Assembly: GCF_900141885.1 (NCBI RefSeq)
Contig: NZ_FQYY01000001.1
Location: 495,540-559,539, forward strand
Direction: 5' to 3'
Source of the DNA: Mesonia phycicola
Lineage (GTDB): Bacteria > Bacteroidota > Bacteroidia > Flavobacteriales > Flavobacteriaceae
Length of the DNA: 64,000 nt
Made by a program: the position numbers and the translations under genes. Each line of letters begins with the position of its first letter. Positions within the stretch are counted from its first letter, which is position 1. A model generated the notes under the pieces. It made no database searches. It was given only the letters and a program-made list of their open reading frames with translations, and was not told the DNA's origin. Below, piece by piece: positions 48,039-57,394 of the stretch.

Positions 48039-49526
48039 ATGCTTAAAACTTACTTACCGCTTGTACTAACTTTTTTATTTTTTCTACCCTTAGCTGCTCA
48101 AAATCTATCGGGTTCGCTTTTTAGTAAAGAAACCAATGAAAGTATTCCTTACACTTCTGTAGAAATTGGGAAAAACTACGGTGTCATCACTAATAACGAA
48201 GGTGAATTTCAAATTAACGTCGATCGTTTTACTGAGAGAGACTCGCTTCGTTTTTCATCTTTAGGTTATCAATCGATGCGAATTGCGTTGAAAGATTTTG
48301 TACAAGACACGATTATTTATTTAAAAGAAGATGTAAGTGAATTAGAAGATGTTTATTTGATCAACAAAAAACTTTCTCCGCAAGAAATTTTGGCAAAGGT
48401 GAATGAGAATTTACCTAAAAACTACAACTATAGCTTAAGACAGTACGACCTATTTATTAGAAATGAAAGCGACAATGAAATTCTCGATGCCGATTTTGAA
48501 ATTAACAAGGCTACTTTTTTAGATAAAAAAGTCACTAAAAAATTCAACAGTGAATTAGAAGAATTATTGAAAAAGAGCAAGAATGTTACTTCAAAATCGT
48601 ATTCAGAAAAATTTATTCGTGTTTCGTTGGGTAAAAAAATAGACAGTCTAAAAATCGATATTCAAAAAGCTACCGTTTTAAAAGATACCACACAATCGAG
48701 TGATGTAGAAGGTTTTTCTTCGGAAGTAATGAAAAAAATAGGTCAGAATCTTAACAGCGAAAATACTTTTAAAGTAAAAAGCGGAATTATACCGATAGAC
48801 GATTCTTTAAAAGTTGGAAAAAACTTTAAAGTAAAAACCAAAAAAAGTGATTCTATTTACACCAAAAATCTCAAAGAAAGTTATGTAGATTATTTTAAAT
48901 ATAATGACAAATTAAATTTGGATGATTTTGATTTTGTAAGCGAGTACGAAGATTATGTGTATACTATTGAAGATATCACCAGTTTTAACGGAGAAATGGT
49001 GTATATTTTATCGTTTGAACCTGATCGTGGTCGTGCCGATTATTTAGGTAAACTTTACGTTTCTGCTGAAAGTTTTGCGATCATTAAAGCAGAATATCAT
49101 TTAGAAGAAGGCGAAAAAGCTTCTGGTATCAATCTTAAATTTTTATTAGGGATCAAAGCTGAGCAAACGAAAGACACCGGCTTAATCATTTTCAAAAAGA
49201 ATGAAAATAACACCTACGATCCTGTTTATGTTAAAAGTGAAACCAACCAATATGTTTACTTAAATCGTAGTTTTAAATTTAAAGAAAATACGGATGACCG
49301 TTCTAAGCGAATCAAATTTAAGTTTGAAATGCTTGTCGAAAATCAATCTAATACGAACCACGAGATTTTGTTTGTGAACTCTTCACCGATAACTTCAGAA
49401 CAATTTAATAGCACCGAAGAAAACAAAGGCCAAAAACTAGACTACATTAAAAAATACGATGCTACAGTTTGGGAAGGTTACAATATTATTTCTCCTAATC
49501 AAGAGTTAGAAGAATTTGAATTTTAA
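48039..49526 (+). CDS. Exported protein with carboxypeptidase-regulatory-like domain, paralogue 1
   Basis: 495 residues with a signal peptide (MLKTYLPLVLTFLFFLPLAA, cleaved before QN). An N-terminal carboxypeptidase D regulatory-like beta-sandwich (about 22-100: SLFSKETNESIPYTSVEIG, GVITNNEGEFQINV, LRFSSLGYQSMRIAL) is followed by a large beta-rich region of unknown function with YDLFIRNES, YKYIVFP-type strands absent, FVSEYEDYVYTIEDITSFNG and YILSFEPDRGRADYLGKLYV. It resembles outer-membrane associated proteins of flavobacteria. The next gene is a paralogue 6 bases downstream. Confidence 0.8.
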   Translation: MLKTYLPLVLTFLFFLPLAAQNLSGSLFSKETNESIPYTSVEIGKNYGVITNNEGEFQINVDRFTERDSLRFSSLGYQSMRIALKDFVQDTIIYLKEDVSELEDVYLINKKLSPQEILAKVNENLPKNYNYSLRQYDLFIRNESDNEILDADFEINKATFLDKKVTKKFNSELEELLKKSKNVTSKSYSEKFIRVSLGKKIDSLKIDIQKATVLKDTTQSSDVEGFSSEVMKKIGQNLNSENTFKVKSGIIPIDDSLKVGKNFKVKTKKSDSIYTKNLKESYVDYFKYNDKLNLDDFDFVSEYEDYVYTIEDITSFNGEMVYILSFEPDRGRADYLGKLYVSAESFAIIKAEYHLEEGEKASGINLKFLLGIKAEQTKDTGLIIFKKNENNTYDPVYVKSETNQYVYLNRSFKFKENTDDRSKRIKFKFEMLVENQSNTNHEILFVNSSPITSEQFNSTEENKGQKLDYIKKYDATVWEGYNIISPNQELEEFEF

Positions 49527-49532
49527 TTATGT

Positions 49533-50861
49533 ATGAAGATTAAATTTTCTTTGTTCATCTCTTTCTTTTGTTTGATATCAACTTCGATCATAGCACAAGA
49601 AATGGAAGTTTTCATAGGACATAAACAATCTAAAGCTCCCATTGCGTATGCTCAAATATTTTTAAACCACAAGATTATTGGCTTTTCCAATAGTAAAGGA
49701 ATACTTGATTTAAATACTAAAGATTTAAAAAAGTCGGATAGCATTAAACTTACTGCTATTGGTTACAGAACAAACTACCTCTCTATAGAAAAACTCTCTC
49801 ATAAAGATTCTATTTTTTTAGATGAAGAGATTCAAACCTTAGAAAGCGTTTTCATTGTAGATAAAGCCCTAACAGCTCGTGAAATTATTGAAAAAGCCAA
49901 AAAAAATATTCTTAAAAACTATAAGTTAGATTCTCTAAATTTTAAAATACACAAAACAGAAACAAGAACTTACGAGTTTGAACAATTTGACATAAAGGCT
50001 AAAAAACTTACGCTAATATTAGAAAAAGACAATAGAAAACAATTTGAAGAACGTTTAGAGAAGTATATAGACAGTATGAATAATACTACACATTTAAGTA
50101 GAAAATCTTACACATTTTTATTTAAACAGTTACCATACGACCGTCCTAAAATTAAAAAAATTGGAGATACAAAGTTTTTCAGGACATCTCACGATCCTTT
50201 AAGTGTTATTACTTGGAGTTACACCTTAGAGAAAGCTCTTATTCCATTTTTAAATACCGACCTTAACTATAAAGTAAAATCTGGTGCAATTCCTTTTGAA
50301 CGTTCTTATAAAGTAAGCGACGAAACTAATGATAACAACGAGAAAAATTATTTCAAAAAAGACTGGTATCAAAAAAATATTTTAAATCCTCTTGAATATG
50401 ATTTTTTAAAGAACAGTGACGATTATGATTTCTTTATTGAAAAAACAGTACAACTTGATGATAACCTATACTATCACTTAAGTTTTTCTCCGGAAAGAAA
50501 TCATAAAAAAGTGGAAGGTCAACTTTTTGTTTCTGTTGAAGATTTTGGACTATTAAAAGGGAACTTTCAACTTGTTGATGGTAAAAGTCTTGAAAATATA
50601 AATCTTAAATTAGTATTAGGTGCAGCAATAAAAAAGAATAAGCACGAGGTAACTTTTGGATATATCCATAAAACAAATGGAAAATACATTCCTAAATATT
50701 TTTCTATTAAAAATGGAGAATACAATTACTTACATCGAGATTACCGAATGAAGTTTGTTAATGATAAATGGCTTAAAGCAAATGATAAAGTTACTACTAC
50801 TCTACTCTTGGAAGGACAAGGTTTAGAGTTAACCGAAATTACTTTTGAAGAAAACCATTAA
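49533..50861 (+). CDS. Exported protein with carboxypeptidase-regulatory-like domain, paralogue 2
   Basis: 442 residues, signal peptide MKIKFSLFISFFCLISTSII (cleaved after AQ). It repeats the plan of the gene before it: beta-sandwich (KQSKAPIAYAQIFLNHKIIG, GFSNSKGILDLNTKDLKKSD), then AREIIEKAKKNILKNYKLDS, YKVKSGAIPFERSYKVSDE and YHLSFSPERNHKKVEGQLFV, matching KVKSGIIPIDDSLKV and YILSFEPDRGRADYLGKLYV upstream. The 6-base spacing suggests cotranscription. Function unknown. Confidence 0.8.
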   Translation: MKIKFSLFISFFCLISTSIIAQEMEVFIGHKQSKAPIAYAQIFLNHKIIGFSNSKGILDLNTKDLKKSDSIKLTAIGYRTNYLSIEKLSHKDSIFLDEEIQTLESVFIVDKALTAREIIEKAKKNILKNYKLDSLNFKIHKTETRTYEFEQFDIKAKKLTLILEKDNRKQFEERLEKYIDSMNNTTHLSRKSYTFLFKQLPYDRPKIKKIGDTKFFRTSHDPLSVITWSYTLEKALIPFLNTDLNYKVKSGAIPFERSYKVSDETNDNNEKNYFKKDWYQKNILNPLEYDFLKNSDDYDFFIEKTVQLDDNLYYHLSFSPERNHKKVEGQLFVSVEDFGLLKGNFQLVDGKSLENINLKLVLGAAIKKNKHEVTFGYIHKTNGKYIPKYFSIKNGEYNYLHRDYRMKFVNDKWLKANDKVTTTLLLEGQGLELTEITFEENH

Positions 50862-50884
50862 AAATTCAGCAAATAAAAAAATCG

Positions 50885-50989
50885 TTATCTCTTATTTTTA
50901 ATCATAAATTTAAAATACAACCACCTTGCAAGTTGTCCACCAATTATACCTGGTATAATACAATAGAGAAAAATTTCTAAAAAAGTCAT
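50885..50989 (-). CDS. Candidate 34-residue membrane peptide
   Basis: Read by hand on the minus strand: ATG at 50987-50989 to TAA at 50885-50887, MTFLEIFLYCIIPGIIGGQL followed by ARWLYFKFMIKNKR. One hydrophobic helix (about 3-20) and a basic end obeying the positive-inside rule. It lies alone in the 288-base gap between two plus-strand genes. I do not recognise it; a chance frame remains possible, but the composition looks like a real single-pass small protein. Confidence 0.45.
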   Translation of the reverse strand: MTFLEIFLYCIIPGIIGGQLARWLYFKFMIKNKR

Positions 50990-51149
50990 AATCTATTAAT
51001 TTAGGATTATAAAAACTTCATCAACTAAACAGTTTTATAGCGTTTACAAATATATTTTATATATAAAATTCTAACCTTTTTTTGACTAAAATTTAAGACC
51101 GCAACTCTCCTACTCTTTGTATCTTTACGTTTGTACAGAAAAATAAATT

Positions 51150-53174
51150 ATGAGTCAGGAAAACCCTTTATTGGAGCCTTTTGATGCTGCTCCATTTTCT
51201 AAGATAAAAAACGAACATTTTAAACCGGCTTTTCAAGAAGCTATTGCCAAAGCAAAAGCCGAAATCAATAACATTACTTCTAACGAAGAAGCACCAACTT
51301 TTAAGAATACCTTAGAAGCTTTAGAATTTGCAGGTGAAACCTTAAGTCGAGTTTCGAGCATATTTTTCAACTTAAATTCGGCTGAAACGAATGAAGAAAT
51401 TCAGAAAATAGCGCAAGAAGTTTCTCCTTGGTTAAGTGAATTTAGTAATGATCTCACCTTAAATGAAGAGCTTTTTAAGCGCGTTAAAGCTGTTTACGAG
51501 CAAAAAGACAGCTTAGAACTGAGTGTAGAACAAAAAACACTGCTCGATAAACACTACAAGAGTTTCACCAGAAACGGAGCTAATTTACCAGAAGATAAAA
51601 AAGAGCAACTTCGAGAAATTGACAAAGAGCTTTCTAAACTTTCACTTTCTTTTGGTGAAAATGTTTTAGCAGAAACCAATCGTTATGAACTGCACGTTGA
51701 AGACGAAAAAGACTTAAAAGGTTTACCGGAAAGCGAATTAGAAAATGCTAATTTATTAGCCAAAACCAAAGGAAAAACCGGCTATATTTTTACGCTTCAA
51801 TACCCGAGTTATATTCCGTTTATGAAGTATGCAGAAAACCGAGAACTGCGTAAAAAGTTAGCAATTGCTTTTGGAGCGAAAGGTTTTCAGAATGACGAAT
51901 ACGACAATCAAGAAAATGTATTAAAGATTGCAAAACTGCGTCACCAGCGTGCTAATTTGTTAGGTTATAAAACCCACGCGCATTTTGTCTTAGAAGAGCG
52001 AATGGCAAAAAGCCCTGAAAAAGTAAATGACTTTTTAAATGAAATGCTTGAAAAAGCAAAACCTGCTGCAGAACAAGAATTTCAAGAATTAGAGCAATTT
52101 GCTAAAGAATTAGACGGCATTGATCATTTAGAAAAATGGGACAGCGCTTATTATGCTGAAAAGTTGAAGCAAAAGCGTTTTCAGCTAGATGATGAACAAT
52201 TGAAACCTTATTTTAAACTTGACAATGTAATCCACGGAGTTTTTACGGTAGCCAAAAAATTATATGATCTTCATTTTAATGAAGTTTTCGACATAGATAA
52301 ATACCACGAAGAAGTAAAAACTTACGAGGTTTACGATGGTGATCATAACTTTATGGCTCTATTTTATGCCGATTTTCACCCAAGAGAAGGCAAAAGAAAT
52401 GGCGCTTGGATGACCATTTATAAAGACCAAAAAGTGAAAGACGGTAAAAATGAGCGTCCGCATGTTTCTAACGTTTGTAATTTTACGCGACCAACTTCTA
52501 AAAAACCATCTCTATTAACGTTTAATGAAGTTACTACTTTATTTCACGAGTTTGGTCACGGCTTACACGGGATGTTGGCTAACTCCACCTACCCAAGTTT
52601 ATCTGGAGCTTCAGTCTATTGGGATTTTGTAGAATTACCGAGCCAAGTTTTAGAAAACTGGTGCTACGAGCCAGAAGCATTAGAACTATTTGCGCGCCAT
52701 TATGAAACCAATGAAGTGATCCCGATGGAAATGATCGAGAAGATTAAAAAATCGGCTAACTTTCACGAAGGGATGCAAACCGTTCGCCAGCTAAGTTTCG
52801 GAATGTTAGATATGGCTTGGCACGCTGTCGATCCTTCAGCAATCAATTCTGTAAAAGAAAATGAATTAAAAGCTTTTGAAGCGACAAAATTATATCCTGA
52901 CGTTGCCGAAAACTGTATGAGTACTTCGTTCTCTCATATTTTTCAAGGTGGTTATTCTGCAGGTTATTATTCTTACAAATGGGCAGAAGTGTTAGATGCC
53001 GATGCATTTGCGTATTTTCAGGAAGAAGGAATTTTTAACAAAAAAGTAGCCGATAAATTTAAAGATAATATTTTAAGCAAAGGTGGCACAGAAGACCCAA
53101 TGGTTTTATATAAACGTTTCCGCGGAAAAGAACCAAATCCGGAAGCTTTATTAAAACGAGCAGGGCTGATTTAA
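51150..53174 (+). CDS. M3-family metallopeptidase (oligopeptidase A / Dcp type)
   Basis: 674 residues, no signal peptide, so probably cytosolic. The zinc site is FHEFGHGLHGM with His466, Glu467 and His470, and the third ligand follows in YWDFVELPSQVLENW. N-terminal helical lobe (about 1-200) and PHVSNVCNFTRPTSKKPSLL before the active site fit the M3 family, which trims short peptides. It could feed on peptides imported elsewhere, for example by a SusCD system; that link is inference. Confidence 0.93.
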   Translation: MSQENPLLEPFDAAPFSKIKNEHFKPAFQEAIAKAKAEINNITSNEEAPTFKNTLEALEFAGETLSRVSSIFFNLNSAETNEEIQKIAQEVSPWLSEFSNDLTLNEELFKRVKAVYEQKDSLELSVEQKTLLDKHYKSFTRNGANLPEDKKEQLREIDKELSKLSLSFGENVLAETNRYELHVEDEKDLKGLPESELENANLLAKTKGKTGYIFTLQYPSYIPFMKYAENRELRKKLAIAFGAKGFQNDEYDNQENVLKIAKLRHQRANLLGYKTHAHFVLEERMAKSPEKVNDFLNEMLEKAKPAAEQEFQELEQFAKELDGIDHLEKWDSAYYAEKLKQKRFQLDDEQLKPYFKLDNVIHGVFTVAKKLYDLHFNEVFDIDKYHEEVKTYEVYDGDHNFMALFYADFHPREGKRNGAWMTIYKDQKVKDGKNERPHVSNVCNFTRPTSKKPSLLTFNEVTTLFHEFGHGLHGMLANSTYPSLSGASVYWDFVELPSQVLENWCYEPEALELFARHYETNEVIPMEMIEKIKKSANFHEGMQTVRQLSFGMLDMAWHAVDPSAINSVKENELKAFEATKLYPDVAENCMSTSFSHIFQGGYSAGYYSYKWAEVLDADAFAYFQEEGIFNKKVADKFKDNILSKGGTEDPMVLYKRFRGKEPNPEALLKRAGLI

Positions 53175-53190
53175 TTATAAATCTTAGTAT

Positions 53191-53224
53191 AAAAAATCCC
53201 GAACAGACTTGTTCGGGATTTTTT
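53191..53224. terminator. Bidirectional terminator between M3 peptidase and ruvC
   Basis: AAAAAATCCCGAACA / TGTTCGGGATTTTTT arms with a 4-base loop, with A and T runs on both sides, placed between two converging genes and overlapping the ruvC stop region. Confidence 0.9.
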
Positions 53225-53774
53225 ATTTTACTTTATCTGGATTTTTACTTACAAAAGAAGCCCAACCAGAATAACTTTTTCCAGTTTCTACACGACTTGA
53301 ATTATAAAAATGACAAACTGCAGCAGCCAATCCGTCTGTAGAGTCTAGATTTTTAGGTAAACTTTTTAGCTTCAAAGTACTTTGCAGCATCTTTGCTACT
53401 TGCTCTTTACTTGCATTACCATTACCCGTGATCGCCATTTTAATTTTTTTAGGCGAATATTCTGTAACAGGTATATCTCTACTTAAACCAGCTGCCATTG
53501 CCACGCCTTGCGCTCTACCCAACTTTAGCATAGACTGCACATTTTTACCAAAAAATGGCGCTTCAATAGCAATTTCATCTGGGTGATAGGTTTCAATTAA
53601 ATCTATAGTACGTTCAAAAATCAGCTTTAATTTTACATAGTGATCGTCATACTTTTTCAGCATCAACTCGTTTAATTGCATAAACTGCATTTGCTTACCT
53701 ACTACTTTAATTAATCCAAACCCCATAATGGTAGTACCGGGATCAATCCCTAAGATGATTTTTTCTGTTTTCAA
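53223..53774 (-). CDS. ruvC: Holliday junction endonuclease RuvC
   Basis: 183 residues. RuvC cuts Holliday junctions as a dimer with RuvAB. The RNase H-like fold shows [14 protein letters not shown] (Asp11), [14 protein letters not shown] (Glu71) and [13 protein letters not shown] (Asp144, Asp147), the four metal-binding acids. The start is TTG at 53774: no in-frame ATG lies upstream or near enough downstream to keep Asp11. Divergent from the flippase-like gene, 23 bases apart. Confidence 0.95.
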   Translation of the reverse strand: MKTEKIILGIDPGTTIMGFGLIKVVGKQMQFMQLNELMLKKYDDHYVKLKLIFERTIDLIETYHPDEIAIEAPFFGKNVQSMLKLGRAQGVAMAAGLSRDIPVTEYSPKKIKMAITGNGNASKEQVAKMLQSTLKLKSLPKNLDSTDGLAAAVCHFYNSSRVETGKSYSGWASFVSKNPDKVK

Positions 53775-53797
53775 ACTAAATATTTGTTTCTTTGCAT

Positions 53798-54763
53798 ATG
53801 CGCTCTCACAAAACTAAGCAATTGTTTTTACTACTTTTTAAAGTAGCTTTAGTTTCTGCCATTTGTTTTTTTATTTATTATAAAATTTATACGCACCAAG
53901 CGGTTAATAAAGCTTCTTTCTCTATAATATTTCCTCTATTACACTTTAAGTGGATAGTTTTGTTATTAATTTTTACTGGAGTTAATTGGTTTTTAGAAGT
54001 TATAAAATGGAAAAATTTAATTGCTTTTTTTAAAAATATCTCTTTGAAAGAAAGTTTACGGCAAGTTTTAATGTCTCATTCTATTAGTATTTTAACCCCA
54101 AATAGAATTGGTGAGTATGGAGTTAAATCTTTGTTTTATAAAAATAAAGATTGGAAAAAAATTGTTTTTTTAAATGCTTTTGGCAATTTAGCACAGTTAT
54201 TAACCACTATAACTTTAGGAGGTTTAGGTATTTTTTATTTGGTTAGAAAATCTCCAGATTTATTGCATTATTTTTCTTTAGTAAAGTTTATTGTTTTTAT
54301 TTTAAGCTTTTGTGCTTTGCTTTATTTTATAAAAAAATTCTCTATATTTTCTAGACAAATAGATACAACCAAACGTGTATTAAAACAATTAAACACATCT
54401 ATTAAAGTAAAAGTAACCTTACTATCGTTTTTACGCTACTTAATATTTAGTCATCAATTTTATTTTTTGCTAATTATTTTTCAAGTAGAGATAGACTATT
54501 TTACCGCAATGTCTTGTATAACATCTATGTATTTATTTGCCTCTCTTGTACCAAGTATTTTCTTTTTAGATGCAGTAATAAAAGGAGGAGTGGCAATATT
54601 TTTATTTTCTTTTTTTAATATAGATGAAGTTTCTATTTTAATAACAAGCTTACTTATGTGGATATTCAATTTTGCATTGCCTGCTGTAATCGGTAGTTTT
54701 TATATATTCCATTTTAAATCTAACCTAAAATTTAATCTGAATTCATTTTTATGGAAATTGTAA
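53798..54763 (+). CDS. UPF0104/LPG-synthase-like integral membrane protein
   Basis: 321 residues with about seven to eight membrane helices. The start is ATG 53798 ([20 protein letters not shown]); an upstream TTG adds only two residues. [40 protein letters not shown] and [18 protein letters not shown] match the lysylphosphatidylglycerol synthetase transmembrane/flippase-like family. It overlaps the glycosyltransferase gene by 13 bases, so the pair probably acts together on a lipid-linked glycan or aminoacyl lipid. Confidence 0.82.
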   Translation: MRSHKTKQLFLLLFKVALVSAICFFIYYKIYTHQAVNKASFSIIFPLLHFKWIVLLLIFTGVNWFLEVIKWKNLIAFFKNISLKESLRQVLMSHSISILTPNRIGEYGVKSLFYKNKDWKKIVFLNAFGNLAQLLTTITLGGLGIFYLVRKSPDLLHYFSLVKFIVFILSFCALLYFIKKFSIFSRQIDTTKRVLKQLNTSIKVKVTLLSFLRYLIFSHQFYFLLIIFQVEIDYFTAMSCITSMYLFASLVPSIFFLDAVIKGGVAIFLFSFFNIDEVSILITSLLMWIFNFALPAVIGSFYIFHFKSNLKFNLNSFLWKL

Positions 54764-55881
54764 TTATTGCCGGTCTTGTCACACTATTATATTGCGGATT
54801 AATGATTTGGTTTTTAATAGGAATTAAACAATTAAAAACCATAAAAGACACTTTTGAAAAAGAGGAAGTAAAATTTTCTATTTGTATTCCGTTTAGAAAT
54901 GAAGCTGAAAATTTACCAAGTCTTTTAGAAAGTATACGCTTACTAAACTACCCTTGTAATTTCTATGAAGTTTTACTAATTAATGATTGTTCTACAGATC
55001 ATTCTGAACAAATTGTTCATGATTTTATTAGAGAGAATAACTCATTATCTATAAGTTTGCTTCAAAATAATGAAAAAGCAACTTCTCCCAAGAAAGAAGC
55101 ATTACTTAAAGCTATTTTGCATGCAAACTACGCTTATTTAATTACTACAGATGCAGATTGTAAATTGCCTAAAAACTGGTTACAATATTTTAATACTTGT
55201 ATAGTAAAAGAAAAATCTGAATTTATTGCGGGACCTGTAATTTACAAAGCTTCTTCTACTTTTTTAAATAGATTTCAGTCTTTAGATTTTTTAAGTTTAC
55301 AAGCTGCTACTTTAGCAGGATTTGGAAATAACCATCCCTTTTTGTGTAACGGTGCTAATTTATGTTTTCAGAAAAAAGCATTTTTAAACGTAAACGGTTA
55401 CCAAGAGAATACACAAATAGCCAGCGGAGATGATATTTTTCTATTAGAAAAAATGGTGAAAGTAAAAGCTAAAATGCAATACGTAGCAAATTATAAAGCG
55501 AGTGTAAAAACATTACCTCCCCAATCTTGGAGAGCATTAATCCAACAAAGAATACGTTGGGCTTCAAAAACCTCTGCTTACCAAAATAAACACAGCAGGT
55601 TAACTGCTATTTTAGTGTTTTTAATGAATTTATTAATATTACTTATGTTGGTACTTGCTTTGGCTAATATTACTTCTTGGCAAGCATTTTTGGTACTATT
55701 TGCTATTAAATTAAATATAGATTTCTTTGTTTTACACCAAACTGCTAGGTTTTATCACCAAGAAGAACTTATGAAAAGTTATGTAACCGTAGCTTTTTTT
55801 CATCCTTTATTTATACTAATGTGTTGTATTTTATCATTTTTTAAAAGCTATGAATGGAAGGGAAGATCTTTTAAGCAATAA
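54751..55881 (+). CDS. Family 2 glycosyltransferase, membrane-bound
   Basis: 376 residues with one N-terminal helix (about 2-25), a GT-A domain and two or three C-terminal helices (about 285-370). FSICIPFRNEAENLPSLLES starts the domain, LLINDCSTD and TTDADCKLP (DxD) bind nucleotide sugar and metal, ASGDDIFLLEKM gives the acceptor acid, and QQRIRWASKT is the Q-R-x-R-W type motif of processive GT2 enzymes. The acceptor is unknown. It overlaps the preceding gene. Confidence 0.88.
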   Translation: MEIVIIAGLVTLLYCGLMIWFLIGIKQLKTIKDTFEKEEVKFSICIPFRNEAENLPSLLESIRLLNYPCNFYEVLLINDCSTDHSEQIVHDFIRENNSLSISLLQNNEKATSPKKEALLKAILHANYAYLITTDADCKLPKNWLQYFNTCIVKEKSEFIAGPVIYKASSTFLNRFQSLDFLSLQAATLAGFGNNHPFLCNGANLCFQKKAFLNVNGYQENTQIASGDDIFLLEKMVKVKAKMQYVANYKASVKTLPPQSWRALIQQRIRWASKTSAYQNKHSRLTAILVFLMNLLILLMLVLALANITSWQAFLVLFAIKLNIDFFVLHQTARFYHQEELMKSYVTVAFFHPLFILMCCILSFFKSYEWKGRSFKQ

Positions 55882-55958
55882 CTACTTGAATTTGAAGCTT
55901 TAAATACACTCTCTCATTAAAAATTGATTATTTTTACCTCTAAATAAAAACTCCTTTC

Positions 55959-56846
55959 ATGAAAAAATTTATAGCAATTATTTGCTTTGCCGTAGTAAGC
56001 GTTAGTATGTACGCTCAAAAACAATTTACTATTGATAATGAAAATTTAGAGCTATTTACTGCTGTTGAAGGAGATATCACTTTATTATGGAATACTATTG
56101 ATGGGAAATACAGGTATTTTGTGGTAAAAAAAGATAAAACTTACGAGCTTACCAACACAAGAGGAGGAGAAAAAAACAAATTTCAATCTGAATACAAAGA
56201 AATTTTAAATAATATAACCCCAGAAACTGGTTTTCCTACCGATAATGTAAAACTTACTCTTGGTAGCTTAAAAAAATATGTAAACAGCCACAATGCAAGT
56301 TTAGATAGAACTTATGAGCCTAAAGTAGATACTGTAAATGCACAAGTAAGATTAGGCCTTTTTGGTGGAGTTACTAATGCTATATATTCTCCAAATCCAG
56401 ATAATGAAACAACTTCTGTTGCTGGATTAGAATTAGAATTTTTCAGTAGTAAAAAACTTAACCGTCATTCTATATTTACGCAATTAAGACATGTTTTTGA
56501 AAAAGATTCATATCAATTTACTCATACAGGTTTAAGTATAAATTACCGTTTTAAAATTATAAATTCAGAATGGTTTCATTTTTATGCAGAAGCAGAATTA
56601 GTAGAGGTTTATTATTACGAAGAGCCTAGATATATTAATAATTTAGAAACTGGAGTTGCTACAGAAGAAGAAAGTATAAATGACTTTGGTATGGATTTAC
56701 CTATTAGTTTTGGAGTAGGTATGGCTATAAAAATTGCAGAAGGTAGTTATTTAACCTTAAGCTATAATGATTTTGTTGCACTTGGTATAGATGATAATGG
56801 AGAGTTTCCTATAGATTTTACAGCAGGACTAAAATTTGATCTTTAA
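55959..56846 (+). CDS. Outer-membrane beta-barrel-like protein of unknown function
   Basis: 295 residues, signal peptide MKKFIAIICFAVVSVSMYAQ. The N-terminal quarter (about 22-110) holds a small domain with LLWNTIDGKYRYFVVKKDKT; the rest alternates hydrophobic and polar residues like a beta-barrel (LRHVFEKDSYQFTHTGLSIN, YLTLSYNDFVALGIDDNGEF) and ends in FDL. I do not recognise a named family. Its end overlaps the minus-strand lipoprotein gene by 4 bases, tail to tail. Confidence 0.75.
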   Translation: MKKFIAIICFAVVSVSMYAQKQFTIDNENLELFTAVEGDITLLWNTIDGKYRYFVVKKDKTYELTNTRGGEKNKFQSEYKEILNNITPETGFPTDNVKLTLGSLKKYVNSHNASLDRTYEPKVDTVNAQVRLGLFGGVTNAIYSPNPDNETTSVAGLELEFFSSKKLNRHSIFTQLRHVFEKDSYQFTHTGLSINYRFKIINSEWFHFYAEAELVEVYYYEEPRYINNLETGVATEEESINDFGMDLPISFGVGMAIKIAEGSYLTLSYNDFVALGIDDNGEFPIDFTAGLKFDL

Positions 56847-57319
56847 TCTTGAGAAGAGATTACCAATGGTAATTTAAATGATGTTTTTACAGGTATACCT
56901 CGCTTTCTAGCGGGGTATATTTTTGGAAGTTCATTTACAGAAACCTCTAACCACTTATGAAGTTCTGGTATTTTTTCTTGTATAAATGTAGAAACCTCTA
57001 CAGAATCTAAATTAGGTTTTCCGTTAGAAGAAATAGAAATAAACAACATCATTTTTTCTTCTATAGAATCTGAAAGAATTACCTTTTTTTGTGAAAGAGA
57101 AGTATAAATTTTTTGCGTAAATAATTTTTCAAAACAAGATTTTTTCTCTTGTTTATTATCTATAGGCTCACATATTTTAAAAGAAGGATATACCTCTACC
57201 TCTGTCCAATTAAATTCTTTTAACTCTTCTTCTACAATTTCATCAGAAGAAATTTTCTTGGTTTCAAAGTTTTGGCAACCTAAACAAAAAAGTAACAGCA
57301 AAAGGTAACTATACTTCAT
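56843..57319 (-). CDS. Lipoprotein with a TonB-C-terminal-like domain
   Basis: 158 residues; lipoprotein signal MKYSYLLLLLFCLGC (Cys15). The rest, EVEVYPSFKICEPIDNKQEK then KSCFEKLFTQKI and ISISSNGKPNLDSVEVSTF, lines up by eye with the TonB-like C-terminal domain of the M56 protein two genes upstream (ETVPVFPGCEGLDKDAAKKC, RFAISKEGTIEDIEARASSP). It lacks a long linker and membrane helix, so it cannot act as a normal TonB. Fourth gene of the BlaI group, 75 bases after the TPR gene. Confidence 0.7.
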   Translation of the reverse strand: MKYSYLLLLLFCLGCQNFETKKISSDEIVEEELKEFNWTEVEVYPSFKICEPIDNKQEKKSCFEKLFTQKIYTSLSQKKVILSDSIEEKMMLFISISSNGKPNLDSVEVSTFIQEKIPELHKWLEVSVNELPKIYPARKRGIPVKTSFKLPLVISSQD

Positions 57320-57394
57320 AGAAGTAAAATTAAGTATTCTTTACAAAGCATACTTACTATTTTACTTTTATTTTAATAACAACTTTATAAACAT

